From contig NZ_WEGI01000009.1 of assembly GCF_009604425.1 (NCBI RefSeq), positions 186,001 to 250,000 on the forward strand: DNA of 64,000 nt, written 5' to 3'. The stretch comes from Nocardia aurantia. Its GTDB lineage: Bacteria > Actinomycetota > Actinomycetes > Mycobacteriales > Mycobacteriaceae. Below are positions 43,340 to 50,883 of the stretch, piece by piece. Made by a program: the position numbers and the translations under genes. The stretch's first letter is position 1; each line of letters opens with the position of its first letter. The notes under the pieces were generated by a model. That model was not told the origin of the DNA. It ran no database searches and saw only the letters and a program-made list of their open reading frames with translations.

Positions 43340-43594
43340 ATGGGAGCTTTCTCGACATCTCCGCTGCGTGCCATGCCGCAGCAGGATTCGTCGGCCGTGT
43401 CGTACCCGCGCTCGGCGTGGGCGGTGGCACCCCGGGTGGTGGCCTGGGTGATATTTCTCGGCGGAATGGTCGGCGCGGGACTCGGCATCGCCGAGTTGCG
43501 AGTCATGGTCACGGTGGCCGGGCTGATCCTGGCCTGTACCACGGGCCTGGTCCTGCTCAAGTTGCGCGCCGACGCTCAGCAACGCGACGCCTGA
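43340..43594 (+). CDS. Small two-helix membrane protein (hypothetical)
   Basis: An 84-aa protein starting MGAFSTSPLRAMPQQ, with two hydrophobic helices (about 30-50, VAPRVVAWVIFLGGMVGAG, and 55-73, VTVAGLILACTTGLVLL) and a short charged C-terminus. GAGGAGTGGTG lies right before the ATG. I do not recognise a family; the function is unknown. Confidence 0.6.
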   Translation: MGAFSTSPLRAMPQQDSSAVSYPRSAWAVAPRVVAWVIFLGGMVGAGLGIAELRVMVTVAGLILACTTGLVLLKLRADAQQRDA

Positions 43595-43693
43595 CCGGCG
43601 GCCGGGCGCGCGTACCGCGTGCCCGGCCGCTGCTCCCCGTACGCGCCGAAAATCGGTGGGCTCGCGCGGCATTCGCGACTAGCGTGCTGCCGC

Positions 43694-44518
43694 ATGAGGA
43701 TCGAGCCGACCGAGGATCCGGCCGAGTTCCGCCGTCGCGCCGGAGCATTCCTGTCCCGCGACCCGTTGCGGCACACGGTGATCGGTTCCGTGCTGGCGCG
43801 ACTGCTGCACGGCACCGGTGAAACCGCGACCACGTTCGTCTCGGTGCACGAGGGCGACGCGGTGACCGGCGTCTGTATGCGCACCCGCGGCTACGGCGCC
43901 TACCTCGGCGCGCTGCCCGCCGCCGCGATCCCCGCCCTGGTGGAGCTGTTCGCCCGCCGCGCACCGGATCTCGACGGTGTCGAGGGCACGCCGGACCTCG
44001 CCGCGGATTTCGCCCGGCAGTGGACCACGCTGCACGGCACGGACTTCCGGCAGGAGTCCGTCGCGGTGCAATACCGGCTGGGCGAACTCCGCGTCCCGCG
44101 GACGCCCGGAACCGCCCGGCGCGCCACGACATCCGATATCGAGCTGTGCGAGCGATGGATGGTCGCGATGAATCGGGAGGTCGGCGCCGGCTACCGGCCC
44201 GGCGCGGCTCCCGGCCGGATCGCCGACGGTCTGGTGTGGATGTGGGAGCGCGACGGCGTCCCGGTGTCGGTGGCCGGTGAGCAGCCCCCGATGGACGGCT
44301 GGAGCCGGATCGGACCGGTCTACACGCCGCCCGGAGCGCGCGGTCACGGCTACGGCTCGGCGGTCACCGCGCACGCCTCGAAGCGGTTGCGCGACAGCGG
44401 GTGCGAGGTGTGCCTGTTCGCCGACGCCGCGAATCCCACCTCCAACAAGATCTATCGGGACATCGGCTACCGGCCCGTTCGCGAATTCGCGCACTACCGC
44501 TTCGGCGCCGTGACGTAG
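43694..44518 (+). CDS. GNAT-family N-acetyltransferase
   Basis: A 274-aa protein. The GNAT acetyl-CoA-binding signature is in the C-terminal half (YTPPGARGHGYGSAVTAHASKRLRD), followed by CLFADAANPTSNKIYRDIGYRPV, the typical beta-bulge end of motif A and motif B. The N-terminal 140 residues are a divergent extra domain. The acceptor is unknown. TAGCGT at 43680-43685 ends 9 bases before the ATG, so a nearly leaderless transcript is possible. Confidence 0.88.
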   Translation: MRIEPTEDPAEFRRRAGAFLSRDPLRHTVIGSVLARLLHGTGETATTFVSVHEGDAVTGVCMRTRGYGAYLGALPAAAIPALVELFARRAPDLDGVEGTPDLAADFARQWTTLHGTDFRQESVAVQYRLGELRVPRTPGTARRATTSDIELCERWMVAMNREVGAGYRPGAAPGRIADGLVWMWERDGVPVSVAGEQPPMDGWSRIGPVYTPPGARGHGYGSAVTAHASKRLRDSGCEVCLFADAANPTSNKIYRDIGYRPVREFAHYRFGAVT

Positions 44519-44569
44519 ATCGGACGCGCAACGCGCCCCCGGCGGCCGCCGCGGGCCGGATAATGGGGT

Positions 44570-45007
44570 ATGGCGGTCCACCGTGAGCGAGAAATGCGCG
44601 AACTGACGGACGGGGATTCGCTGCGACTGCTCGCCACGGTGCGCTTCGGCCGGATGGTCGTCAACCGGCATTCCGTGCCGATGATCCGGCCCGCCAACCA
44701 TCTCGTGGAGGGCGACGACCTGATCATCTACGCCTCCCTCGGCGGCGCCCCGCTGTATCCCGACCGGCAGGTGGTCGCCTACGAGGCCGACACCATCGAC
44801 CACGAGACTCAGCTGGGCTGGTGCGTGATCCTCACCGGTCCGGCCGAGGTGGTCGGCGACGACGAGGAGGTCGCCCGGTACGAGCGGCTGACGGATCCGT
44901 GGCTGCCCGGCGCCCGGCGGCGGATCCTGCGGATGTGCCCCGACGTCGTCACCGGCATCGAACTGGTCGGCGCGGCCGGTGTGCCGCGCTCCGCGAACGG
45001 GTCCTGA
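44570..45007 (+). CDS. Pyridoxamine-5'-phosphate-oxidase-like FMN split-barrel protein
   Basis: A 145-aa split-barrel protein. MRELTDGDSLRLLATVRFGRMVVN, VPMIRPANHLVEGDDLIIYAS and QVVAYEADTIDHETQLGWCVILTGPAEVV match the FMN- or F420-binding barrel family (Pyridox_ox_2 type). Actinobacterial members often act as F420-dependent reductases or heme-related proteins. Activity is unknown. No clear Shine-Dalgarno; the ATG at 44570 is the first plausible start. Confidence 0.85.
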   Translation: MAVHREREMRELTDGDSLRLLATVRFGRMVVNRHSVPMIRPANHLVEGDDLIIYASLGGAPLYPDRQVVAYEADTIDHETQLGWCVILTGPAEVVGDDEEVARYERLTDPWLPGARRRILRMCPDVVTGIELVGAAGVPRSANGS

Positions 45008-45026
45008 CTCTCCGAATCCCGGCCGC

Positions 45027-45044
45027 AGAACAGAAACGTGTTCT
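45027..45044. promoter_or_regulatory. Palindromic site before NTF2-like/EthA-like pair
   Basis: AGAACA-GAAACG-TGTTCT is a perfect 6-6-6 inverted repeat, ending 36 bases before the ATG at 45081. Within it AACGTGTT (45035-45042) has the AACnnGTT core of KstR-like TetR operators, though one flanking base differs. Confidence 0.5.
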
Positions 45045-45080
45045 ACTCTGTGGCTGGGCCGATACGAGGAGGTGCCGACC

Positions 45081-45551
45081 ATGGATCTCGTTGCCTTGGA
45101 GCAGATCCGTACGCTCAAGTACCGCTATCTGCGAGCGCTGGACCTGAAGAACTGGGACGAGTTCGGCGAGACACTCGCCGAAGACGCCGTCGGCCGCTAC
45201 GGCTCGCCGTCGGGCGGGCAGCCGCTGCACTTCACCGGCCGGGACGAGATCGTCGGCTACATGCGCACCGCGCTGGACGCCAACATCATCACCGTGCACG
45301 TGTGCAGCCATCCGATCATCGAGATCGACGGCGACACCGCCACCGGCAGCTGGTGCCTGGAGGACACGGTCATCGTGCCCGAGCACGGCGTGGCCATCCG
45401 CGGCGCCGCCTACTACGAGGACCGCTACCGGCGTGCGGGCGACCGCTGGTGGATCACGCACACCGGGTACCAGCGGCTCTACGAGGGCATGCTCCCGCTG
45501 ACCGGCTTCACCCTCACCGCCAACCGCTGGGATCCGGCCGCCACCCACTGA
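45081..45551 (+). CDS. SnoaL/NTF2-like protein
   Basis: A 156-aa NTF2-fold protein (MDLVALEQIRTLKYRYLRALDLKNWDEF, then FTGRDEIVGYM and HPIIEIDGDTATGSWCLED). The cone fold binds small hydrophobic molecules; in mycolata such proteins include steroid- or lipid-metabolic isomerases and scytalone-dehydratase-like enzymes. GAGGAGG precedes the ATG. A Baeyer-Villiger-type monooxygenase follows 34 bases downstream, so the two likely work on the same substrate, possibly a steroid or ketone. Confidence 0.87.
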   Translation: MDLVALEQIRTLKYRYLRALDLKNWDEFGETLAEDAVGRYGSPSGGQPLHFTGRDEIVGYMRTALDANIITVHVCSHPIIEIDGDTATGSWCLEDTVIVPEHGVAIRGAAYYEDRYRRAGDRWWITHTGYQRLYEGMLPLTGFTLTANRWDPAATH

Positions 45552-45585
45552 CACCGGACCGCGCGGCATTGGCCAGACTGGGGGG

Positions 45586-47043
45586 ATGGAACATCTCGAC
45601 GTCGTGATCGTGGGTGCCGGCCTGTCCGGGATCGGGGCCGCCTACCGGCTGCAGACCGAGCTGCCCGGGAAGAGCTTCGCCGTGCTGGAGGGCCGCGACA
45701 CCCTCGGCGGCACCTGGGACCTGTTCCGCTACCCCGGCGTGCGATCCGACTCCGACATGTTCACCCTCGGTTATCCGTTCAAACCGTGGCGGGCGGCGAA
45801 GGCGATCGCCGACGGCGCCTCGATCCTCGACTATCTCACCGAGACCGCCGAGCAGTTCGGCATCGATCGGCGAATCCGCTACGGCGTCAAGGTGATCGCC
45901 GCCGACTGGGACGGCGCGGCGGCCCGCTGGACGCTGACGCTCTCGCGCGGGGACGAGACCGAAACCCTCACCTGCGGCTTCCTCTACTGCTGCGCCGGGT
46001 ACTACGACTACGAGCGCCCGCACGCCCCCGAATTCCCCGGCGTCGAGGATTTCGCCGGGACGATGGTGCATCCGCAGTTCTGGCCCGCGGATCTGGACTA
46101 CACCGATGCCCGGGTGGTGGTGATCGGCAGCGGCGCCACCGCGGTCACGCTGGTCCCGGCGATGGCGGAGACGGCCGGCCGGGTCACCATGCTGCAGCGC
46201 ACCCCCAGCTGGATCGCCCCGGTGCCCGGCCGGGACAAGTACGCCGACCGGATCCGCGCGCTGCTGCCCGCGGGCCCCGCCCACCGCCTGATCCGAATCA
46301 AGAACATCCTGTTCAATGCCGGTTTCTACCAGTACTGCCGGCGTCGCCCGGAATCCGCGCGGCGGCTGCTGACCGGCCTGGCCACCCGCATCCTGAAGGA
46401 CGAACGACTGGTCGCCGAGCACTTCACCCCTCGCTACGGCGTCTGGGACCAGCGACTGTGCGCGATCCCCGACGCCGACTTCTTCAAGGCGCTGAAGCGG
46501 GACCGGGCCGAGGTGGTCACCGATCACATCGACCGGTTCGTGCCCGAGGGCATCCGGCTGGCCTCGGGCCGCACGCTGCCCGCCGATGTGGTGGTGTCCG
46601 CGACCGGACTGCGGCTGCTCGCCTTCGGCGGCATCACGCTGTCCGTGGACGGCGAGCCGGTGCGACTGCCGGAGCACTACGTCTGGCAGGGCGCGATGCT
46701 CACCGGCGTCCCCAATTTCGCGGTCTGCATCGGCTACACCAATTCGTCCTGGACGCTGCGCGCCGACCTCACCTCGCGGCTGGTGTGCCGGGTGCTGGCG
46801 TACGCCGACCGTCGCGGATACCGGGCCGTGGTGCCGCAGCCGGACGGGCCGCTGCGCGAACATCCGCTGCTGGAGCTGAGCTCCGGCTACATCCAGCGTT
46901 CGATCGGTGATTTCCCGCGGCAGGGCGATCGGCGGCCGTGGCGGGTGCGGCAGAACTATCTGCTGGACGCGGCGACCACGTTGCGCACCCGGATGGGCCG
47001 GACGCTGAAACCGGTCCGGGCTCAGGAGCGCGCCGGCGTATAG
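45586..47043 (+). CDS. EthA-like FAD-containing monooxygenase (Baeyer-Villiger type)
   Basis: A 485-aa flavoprotein closely like M. tuberculosis EthA: FAD motif VIVGAGLSGIGAAYRLQ, FRYPGVRSDSDMFTLGYPFKPW, the FxGxxxHxxxWP fingerprint with changes (FAGTMVHPQFWPADL), NADPH motif VIGSGATAVTLVP and C-terminal TNSSWTLRADL and QGDRRPWRVRQNYLLD. It oxidises ketones to esters and, in the case of EthA, activates thioamide drugs. GGGGGG precedes the ATG. Its last 22 bases overlap the converging DHFR-like gene. Confidence 0.93.
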   Translation: MEHLDVVIVGAGLSGIGAAYRLQTELPGKSFAVLEGRDTLGGTWDLFRYPGVRSDSDMFTLGYPFKPWRAAKAIADGASILDYLTETAEQFGIDRRIRYGVKVIAADWDGAAARWTLTLSRGDETETLTCGFLYCCAGYYDYERPHAPEFPGVEDFAGTMVHPQFWPADLDYTDARVVVIGSGATAVTLVPAMAETAGRVTMLQRTPSWIAPVPGRDKYADRIRALLPAGPAHRLIRIKNILFNAGFYQYCRRRPESARRLLTGLATRILKDERLVAEHFTPRYGVWDQRLCAIPDADFFKALKRDRAEVVTDHIDRFVPEGIRLASGRTLPADVVVSATGLRLLAFGGITLSVDGEPVRLPEHYVWQGAMLTGVPNFAVCIGYTNSSWTLRADLTSRLVCRVLAYADRRGYRAVVPQPDGPLREHPLLELSSGYIQRSIGDFPRQGDRRPWRVRQNYLLDAATTLRTRMGRTLKPVRAQERAGV

Positions 47044-47561
47044 CGCAGCTGGGTGACGCCGGATTCGTAGATCTTGGCGTCGGCCAGCGTCAGCGGCAGA
47101 TGGATTCCGTCGGGGAACAGTCGCTTGCCCTTGCCGAGGATCAGCGGCGCCAGCAGGAAGCGGTACTCATCGATCAGATCGGCCGCGGTGAGCCGCCGGA
47201 CCAGTTCGGGACTGCCGATGACCAGCAGCTGCCCCTCGCCCCCGGCCTTCAACTCGCGCACCCCATCGGTCACCGGATCGGCGAGCACCCGCGAATTCCG
47301 CCACTGCGGCAGGCGCAGGGTGTTCGACACCACATATTTCGGGGTGGCGTTGTAGAGGTCGGCCATCGGCCCGGAACTGTGCTGCCAGCGGCCGGCCATC
47401 TCCTGGAAGGTGTTGCGGCCGAACAGGAATGCCTCGGACTCGTCGAGCAGGTCCAGCATCTCCTCGTCGATCGCGGGGGTCAGGTAGGGCCGCATCCAGT
47501 CGCCGGGGGATTCGGCGACACCGTCGAAGCTGAGGAACGCCGCGGCGCACAAGGTTCGCAT
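47022..47561 (-). CDS. Dihydrofolate-reductase-like (RibD C-terminal) protein
   Basis: A 179-aa protein of the RibD-C/DHFR family: MRTLCAAAFLSFDGVAE, AFLFGRNTFQEMAGRW, PKYVVSNTLRLPQWRNSRVL, LLVIGSPELVRRLTAADLIDEYRFLLAPLILGKGKRLF. It is probably an NADPH-dependent reductase of unknown substrate; these small members do not replace the true DHFR. A longer frame starting at 47702 is rejected. Its 3' end overlaps the EthA-like gene by 22 bases. Confidence 0.87.
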   Translation of the reverse strand: MRTLCAAAFLSFDGVAESPGDWMRPYLTPAIDEEMLDLLDESEAFLFGRNTFQEMAGRWQHSSGPMADLYNATPKYVVSNTLRLPQWRNSRVLADPVTDGVRELKAGGEGQLLVIGSPELVRRLTAADLIDEYRFLLAPLILGKGKRLFPDGIHLPLTLADAKIYESGVTQLRYTPARS

Positions 47562-47774
47562 GGTGTGCTGGCTCTCTGTCGGAGGGCGGGGCGGATGCCC
47601 ACCGGTAGGACGGTGCGGCGCACGCGAATTGATCGGTGCGCGGGGAGAAATCGTGCCCGTAGCCGGAAATCCGCGGCCCGCGGCCGATCGTCGCAGGTCC
47701 ACGCGCCACGGGTCGCCGGGCTCGACGTCCGATTACCGCCAGCCCGAATCGGTGTGGTGGGGCAGCATGGCTGC

Positions 47775-48305
47775 ATGACCATCTACACGACGTGGCGGAG
47801 CCCCCTGTGTGAACTGTTGCTCGTCGGTGAACGGACCTCGGCCGGGGCGGCGGTGAGCGCGATCGCGATGGCCGGCGGCCGGCGCACGGCCGTCTCGCCG
47901 CACTGGACGCCGGACGCGGACGCGTTCGCTCCCGTCGTCGCGCAACTGTCGGAGTACCTCGCCGGGGAGCGGCGGGAATTCGATCTCGAATTCGCGGTGT
48001 CCGGCACCGCTTTCCAGCATCGGGTGTGGCAGGCCCTCGACGCCATCCCCTACGGCGTCACCGTCACCTACAGCGATATCGCCGAGCGGATCGGCTCACC
48101 GCGGTCGGTCCGGGCCGTCGGCGCGGCGAACGGCGCCAACCCGCTGATGATCGTCCGCCCGTGCCATCGCGTGATCGGCCGGGACGGATCGCTGCACGGC
48201 TACGCGGGCGGCCTGGAACACAAACGCCTCCTCCTCGACCTCGAACGAGGGGAGCGGCTCAGCGCCGCACTCGCCGCCGCAGGATCGGGGTCGGATGCGG
48301 GGTGA
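47775..48305 (+). CDS. ogt: Methylated-DNA-protein-cysteine methyltransferase
   Basis: A 176-aa protein with the DNA-binding and active-site segment of Ogt/AdaB: FQHRVWQALDAIPYGVTVTYSDIAERIGSPRSVRAVGAANGANPLMIVRPCHRVIG. Cys130 in PCHRV is the methyl acceptor, and GYAGGLEHKRLLLDLE ends the family domain. It repairs O6-methylguanine in DNA by a suicidal transfer. The ATG at 47775 is chosen; an upstream frame from 46938 is rejected. Its 3' end overlaps the converging membrane-protein gene by 47 bases. Confidence 0.95.
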   Translation: MTIYTTWRSPLCELLLVGERTSAGAAVSAIAMAGGRRTAVSPHWTPDADAFAPVVAQLSEYLAGERREFDLEFAVSGTAFQHRVWQALDAIPYGVTVTYSDIAERIGSPRSVRAVGAANGANPLMIVRPCHRVIGRDGSLHGYAGGLEHKRLLLDLERGERLSAALAAAGSGSDAG

Positions 48306-48636
48306 ACCGCCGGTGGACGTACTGCAGGGCGGCCAGCAGCAGCAATGCCACACCGGCCGCGGCGTACTCGCCCGCGCGGACGCTCATCAACACCAGCGCG
48401 CCGAACAGCGGCACCTCCAGCACCGTGCACCAGCCGAGCAGCCGCAGTCGCGCGGAATGCGCGTCCAGCCATGCCAATCCGTCGTCGACGATGTCCTCGG
48501 CCGTCTCCTGCTGGATCAATCCGTCGCCGAACTGCACGAACATGTGCACCGCTTCGGCCCGGCTGATCCTGCCCAGCCACGCCGCATCGATGAGCCGCTT
48601 GCCCTCGACCGCGACCTGCGTGATGACGGTCTCCAT
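48259..48636 (-). CDS. Small membrane protein (hypothetical)
   Basis: A 125-aa protein starting METVITQVAVEGKRLIDAAWLGRISRAEAVHMF, with two hydrophobic segments (LRLLGWCTVLEVPLFGALVLMS and GEYAAAGVALLLLAALQYV) and a basic tail ending PILRRRVRR. AAAGGGA is upstream of the ATG ending at 48636. It overlaps the end of ogt. No family is recognised. Confidence 0.62.
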   Translation of the reverse strand: METVITQVAVEGKRLIDAAWLGRISRAEAVHMFVQFGDGLIQQETAEDIVDDGLAWLDAHSARLRLLGWCTVLEVPLFGALVLMSVRAGEYAAAGVALLLLAALQYVHRRFTPHPTPILRRRVRR

Positions 48637-48748
48637 ACCGAGATCCCTTTCCTGCCGGTCCAGAGAGTCTAGGCAGCGAGCCACCCGGCCGCCCGGCCAC
48701 ACGGCGAATACCGGTCGGTAGTAGCGGATTCCGGCCCGTGGCGGGTGG

Positions 48749-48958
48749 TCAGCGGCGGCCGGCGACGGTATCGAACGCGCTGCCGCCGGCCACGGCGACG
48801 AGGACGCCCGCGTGCTCGATCAGCCACCGGCCGCAGACGCACCGCAGGTAGCGGGCGGATCCGTGCGCCGACACGACCGTGGGAGCGGGCCAGGCGCAGG
48901 ACGGACACGTGAGCGGACCGGTTTCGGGGGCGGGACTGCTGGAAATCATGTCCTCCAC
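48749..48958 (-). CDS. Zinc-ribbon-like small protein (hypothetical)
   Basis: A 69-aa protein with a CPSC pair (TCPSCAWPAPTVV) and RCVCGRW, a pattern of four cysteines that would fit a zinc ribbon (YLRCVCGRWLIEH). It is divergent from a CGNR zinc-finger gene 17 bases away. The start may be the GTG ending at 48958 or the ATG three codons later. Function is unknown; a partner role for the zinc-finger protein is only a guess. Confidence 0.5.
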   Translation of the reverse strand: MEDMISSSPAPETGPLTCPSCAWPAPTVVSAHGSARYLRCVCGRWLIEHAGVLVAVAGGSAFDTVAGRR

Positions 48959-48975
48959 CCTGATGTAATGGGTCA

Positions 48976-49479
48976 GTGCATCTCAACCCTTACGGCGGAT
49001 CCGCCGCGGAACTGGCCGCCCTGCTCGTCAACGCCGGGCCGGACGCGGACCCGATCGCGCTGCTGGGCGATTTCGGATACCGGCCACTGGGAGCCCTGGA
49101 CGAGCGGCAACGGACCGCGCTGCGGGACTGGATCGCCCGGCTCGACGCGATCTTCACCGCGCCGGGCATCGCCCCGCTCAACGCGCTGCTGGCCGAAACC
49201 ACCAGCCGCCCTTACATTTCCACCCACGACGGCAGGCCCCCGCACCTGCACTACGCGCTCGAGGACGCCCCACTGGACGAACGGGTGAAGGCCTACACCG
49301 CCGCCGGCCTGGCGAGCCTGTTCTGCGAGGATCCCGGCCGGATCGGGCGCTGTGCCCGGCCGGGCTGCCGTCTCGTGTTCGTCGACACCTCGCGCAACGG
49401 CCGGCGGCGATTCTGCTCGACCCGATGCTCCACCCGCGTGCACGTGGCGGAGCACCGGTCGCGAGCCGCGATGCGCTGA
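48976..49479 (+). CDS. CGNR zinc-finger domain protein
   Basis: A 167-aa protein. The C-terminal zinc finger is clear: RCARPGCRLVFVDTSRNGRRRFCSTRCSTRVHVAEHRSR, with the CGNR-family order (CxxxxC...RRxFCSxxCxxR). The N-terminal 115 residues match the stress-induced RNA/ligand-binding-like ABATE domain. These proteins are thought to be transcription-related regulators in actinobacteria. It starts at GTG 48976. Confidence 0.88.
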   Translation: MHLNPYGGSAAELAALLVNAGPDADPIALLGDFGYRPLGALDERQRTALRDWIARLDAIFTAPGIAPLNALLAETTSRPYISTHDGRPPHLHYALEDAPLDERVKAYTAAGLASLFCEDPGRIGRCARPGCRLVFVDTSRNGRRRFCSTRCSTRVHVAEHRSRAAMR

Positions 49480-49486
49480 CGCCCGC

Positions 49487-49903
49487 TCAGTCCTGCGGGA
49501 CCACCGTGAACATCGTGCTGCCCCGCAGGCCGGAGCCGGTCACCTCGGCGACCCAGTGGTAGCTGGCCGGCGGCAGCAGCAGGCCGGGCCCGAGATTGGC
49601 CACGGCGGCCAGCCGGCGCGCGCCGGGGACGCCGTTCGGCGGCGGAGCAGGGAGCGTGATGTTCAGGGAGAGTGAGTGTTTGCCCGTCTCGGTCTCGAAT
49701 TCGTATGCGGCGCCGTCCCGGTCGCACAACGTCACCGTGAAGCTGTACTGCTCCTCGCGATCCTCGTCGTCGAGATCCGACAGCACGATCACCGACATCG
49801 GCGCCGTCGGGGTGCCGATGGTCGACCATCCGATGCCGAGCGCGTGCACCTTGCCGTCCGTACCGGCCTGCGCGGAGTCGGCGAGGAGTACCGAGATCTT
49901 CAC
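49487..49903 (-). CDS. DUF6941-like protein (hypothetical)
   Basis: A 138-aa protein beginning VKISVLLADSAQAGTDGKVHALGIGWSTIGTP, followed by alternating beta segments (SFTVTLCDRDGAAYEF, GKHSLSLNITLP, GLLLPPASYHWVAEVTGSGLRGSTMFTVVP). This matches a family of small beta-rich proteins I believe to be DUF6941. The role is unknown. AGGAAGG lies upstream of the GTG ending at 49903; the longer frame to 50053 is rejected. Confidence 0.6.
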   Translation of the reverse strand: MKISVLLADSAQAGTDGKVHALGIGWSTIGTPTAPMSVIVLSDLDDEDREEQYSFTVTLCDRDGAAYEFETETGKHSLSLNITLPAPPPNGVPGARRLAAVANLGPGLLLPPASYHWVAEVTGSGLRGSTMFTVVPQD

Positions 49904-50001
49904 TGGACAACACCTTCCTGTTCGGGGACTGGCCCGTGCGCAGACTAACCACAGTCCGGTCGCCGCGCTCGCCGGTGCGCGGGAAAGGCGGAAAATCGGG
50001 T

Positions 50002-50022
50002 TTGTAAACCCTTGCCTTACAA
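50002..50022. promoter_or_regulatory. Palindrome upstream of VIT-type transporter gene
   Basis: TTGTAA-ACCCTTGCC-TTACAA is a 21-bp perfect inverted repeat (arms of 6, spacer of 9), immediately upstream of the iron-box-like site. Confidence 0.4.
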
Positions 50023-50025
50023 TGT

Positions 50026-50044
50026 TTTCGCGAGCCTTACCTAA
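50026..50044. promoter_or_regulatory. IdeR/DtxR-like iron box
   Basis: TTTCGCGAGCCTTACCTAA matches 13 of 19 positions of the iron-box consensus TTAGGTTAGGCTAACCTAA as I know it, with the right half nearly complete. It lies 57-75 bases before the transporter's start codon, a position used when IdeR activates ferritin genes. Confidence 0.5.
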
Positions 50045-50088
50045 TTTCGGCAAGCCTTTCTTTGCTGGTGGCGGGCGCCGGAAAACGT

Positions 50089-50094
50089 TACCGT
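50089..50094 (+). promoter_or_regulatory. -10 element for leaderless VIT-type transporter gene
   Basis: TACCGT ends exactly 7 bases before the GTG at 50101, with no Shine-Dalgarno sequence. Confidence 0.45.
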
Positions 50095-50100
50095 GACGGC

Positions 50101-50856
50101 GTGCAGGTGAGTGTTCGTACCGAGATCGGAAATGCCGGAACGGCGTCGCGCGCGGATTCCCGGCCCGTTGCGGAACCGCACGGCGACGGATTGTCCGGCC
50201 GGCTGAATCGGCTGCGCGCGGGCGTACTCGGCGCCAACGACGGCATCGTCTCGGTCGCCGGCATCGTGGTGGGTGTGGCCGCGGCGACGACGAATCAGAC
50301 CGCGATCCTGACCGCCGGCGCCGCCGGTCTGGTGGCTGGCGCGGTCTCGATGGCGCTGGGCGAATACGTGTCGGTGAGCACCCAGCGCGACAGCGAGCGG
50401 GCCCTGCTGGCCGTCGAGCGCCGCGAACTCGCCGAACAGCCCGAACTGGAACTGGCCGAACTCGCGGCCATCTACGAGGGCAAGGGGCTCAGCCCCGCCA
50501 CCGCGTGGAAGGTGGCCGAGGAACTCACCGCGCTGGACGCCTTCACCGCGCACGCCGAGGCCGAACTGGGTATCGACCCCACGGATCTCACCGATCCCCG
50601 GCAGGCCGCCGGATCGTCGGCGCTGTCCTTCACGCTGGGCGCGCTGCTGCCGCTGCTGGCGATCCTGCTGCCGGTCGCCGTGCGGCTACCGGTCACGATC
50701 GCGGCGGTGCTGGCGGCACTGGCCGTGACCGGCGCGACCGGCGCGCGGCTGGGCCGGGCGCCGATCGCGCGGGCGACGATGCGGGTGCTCGTGGGTGGCG
50801 CGCTGGCGATGGCGACCACCTATCTCATCGGACGGGCGGTCGGCCTCGTGGTCTGA
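50101..50856 (+). CDS. VIT1/CCC1-family iron/manganese transporter
   Basis: A 251-aa membrane protein. Helix 1 carries LRAGVLGANDGIVSVAGIVVGVA, and the second block AGLVAGAVSMALGEYVSVSTQRDSERA is the family's signature. A cytoplasmic acidic loop (SERALLAVERRELAEQPELELAEL) holds metal ligands in this family. Helices 3-5 end the protein. It exports or stores Fe2+ or Mn2+, protecting against metal excess. The GTG at 50101 is chosen by its TACCGT spacing; a longer TTG start at 50062 is rejected. Upstream iron-box and palindrome suggest control by IdeR, consistent with an iron-detoxification role. Confidence 0.9.
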   Translation: MQVSVRTEIGNAGTASRADSRPVAEPHGDGLSGRLNRLRAGVLGANDGIVSVAGIVVGVAAATTNQTAILTAGAAGLVAGAVSMALGEYVSVSTQRDSERALLAVERRELAEQPELELAELAAIYEGKGLSPATAWKVAEELTALDAFTAHAEAELGIDPTDLTDPRQAAGSSALSFTLGALLPLLAILLPVAVRLPVTIAAVLAALAVTGATGARLGRAPIARATMRVLVGGALAMATTYLIGRAVGLVV

Positions 50857-50883
50857 CCGGAACCCGTTGTGCGCCGGGAACTC

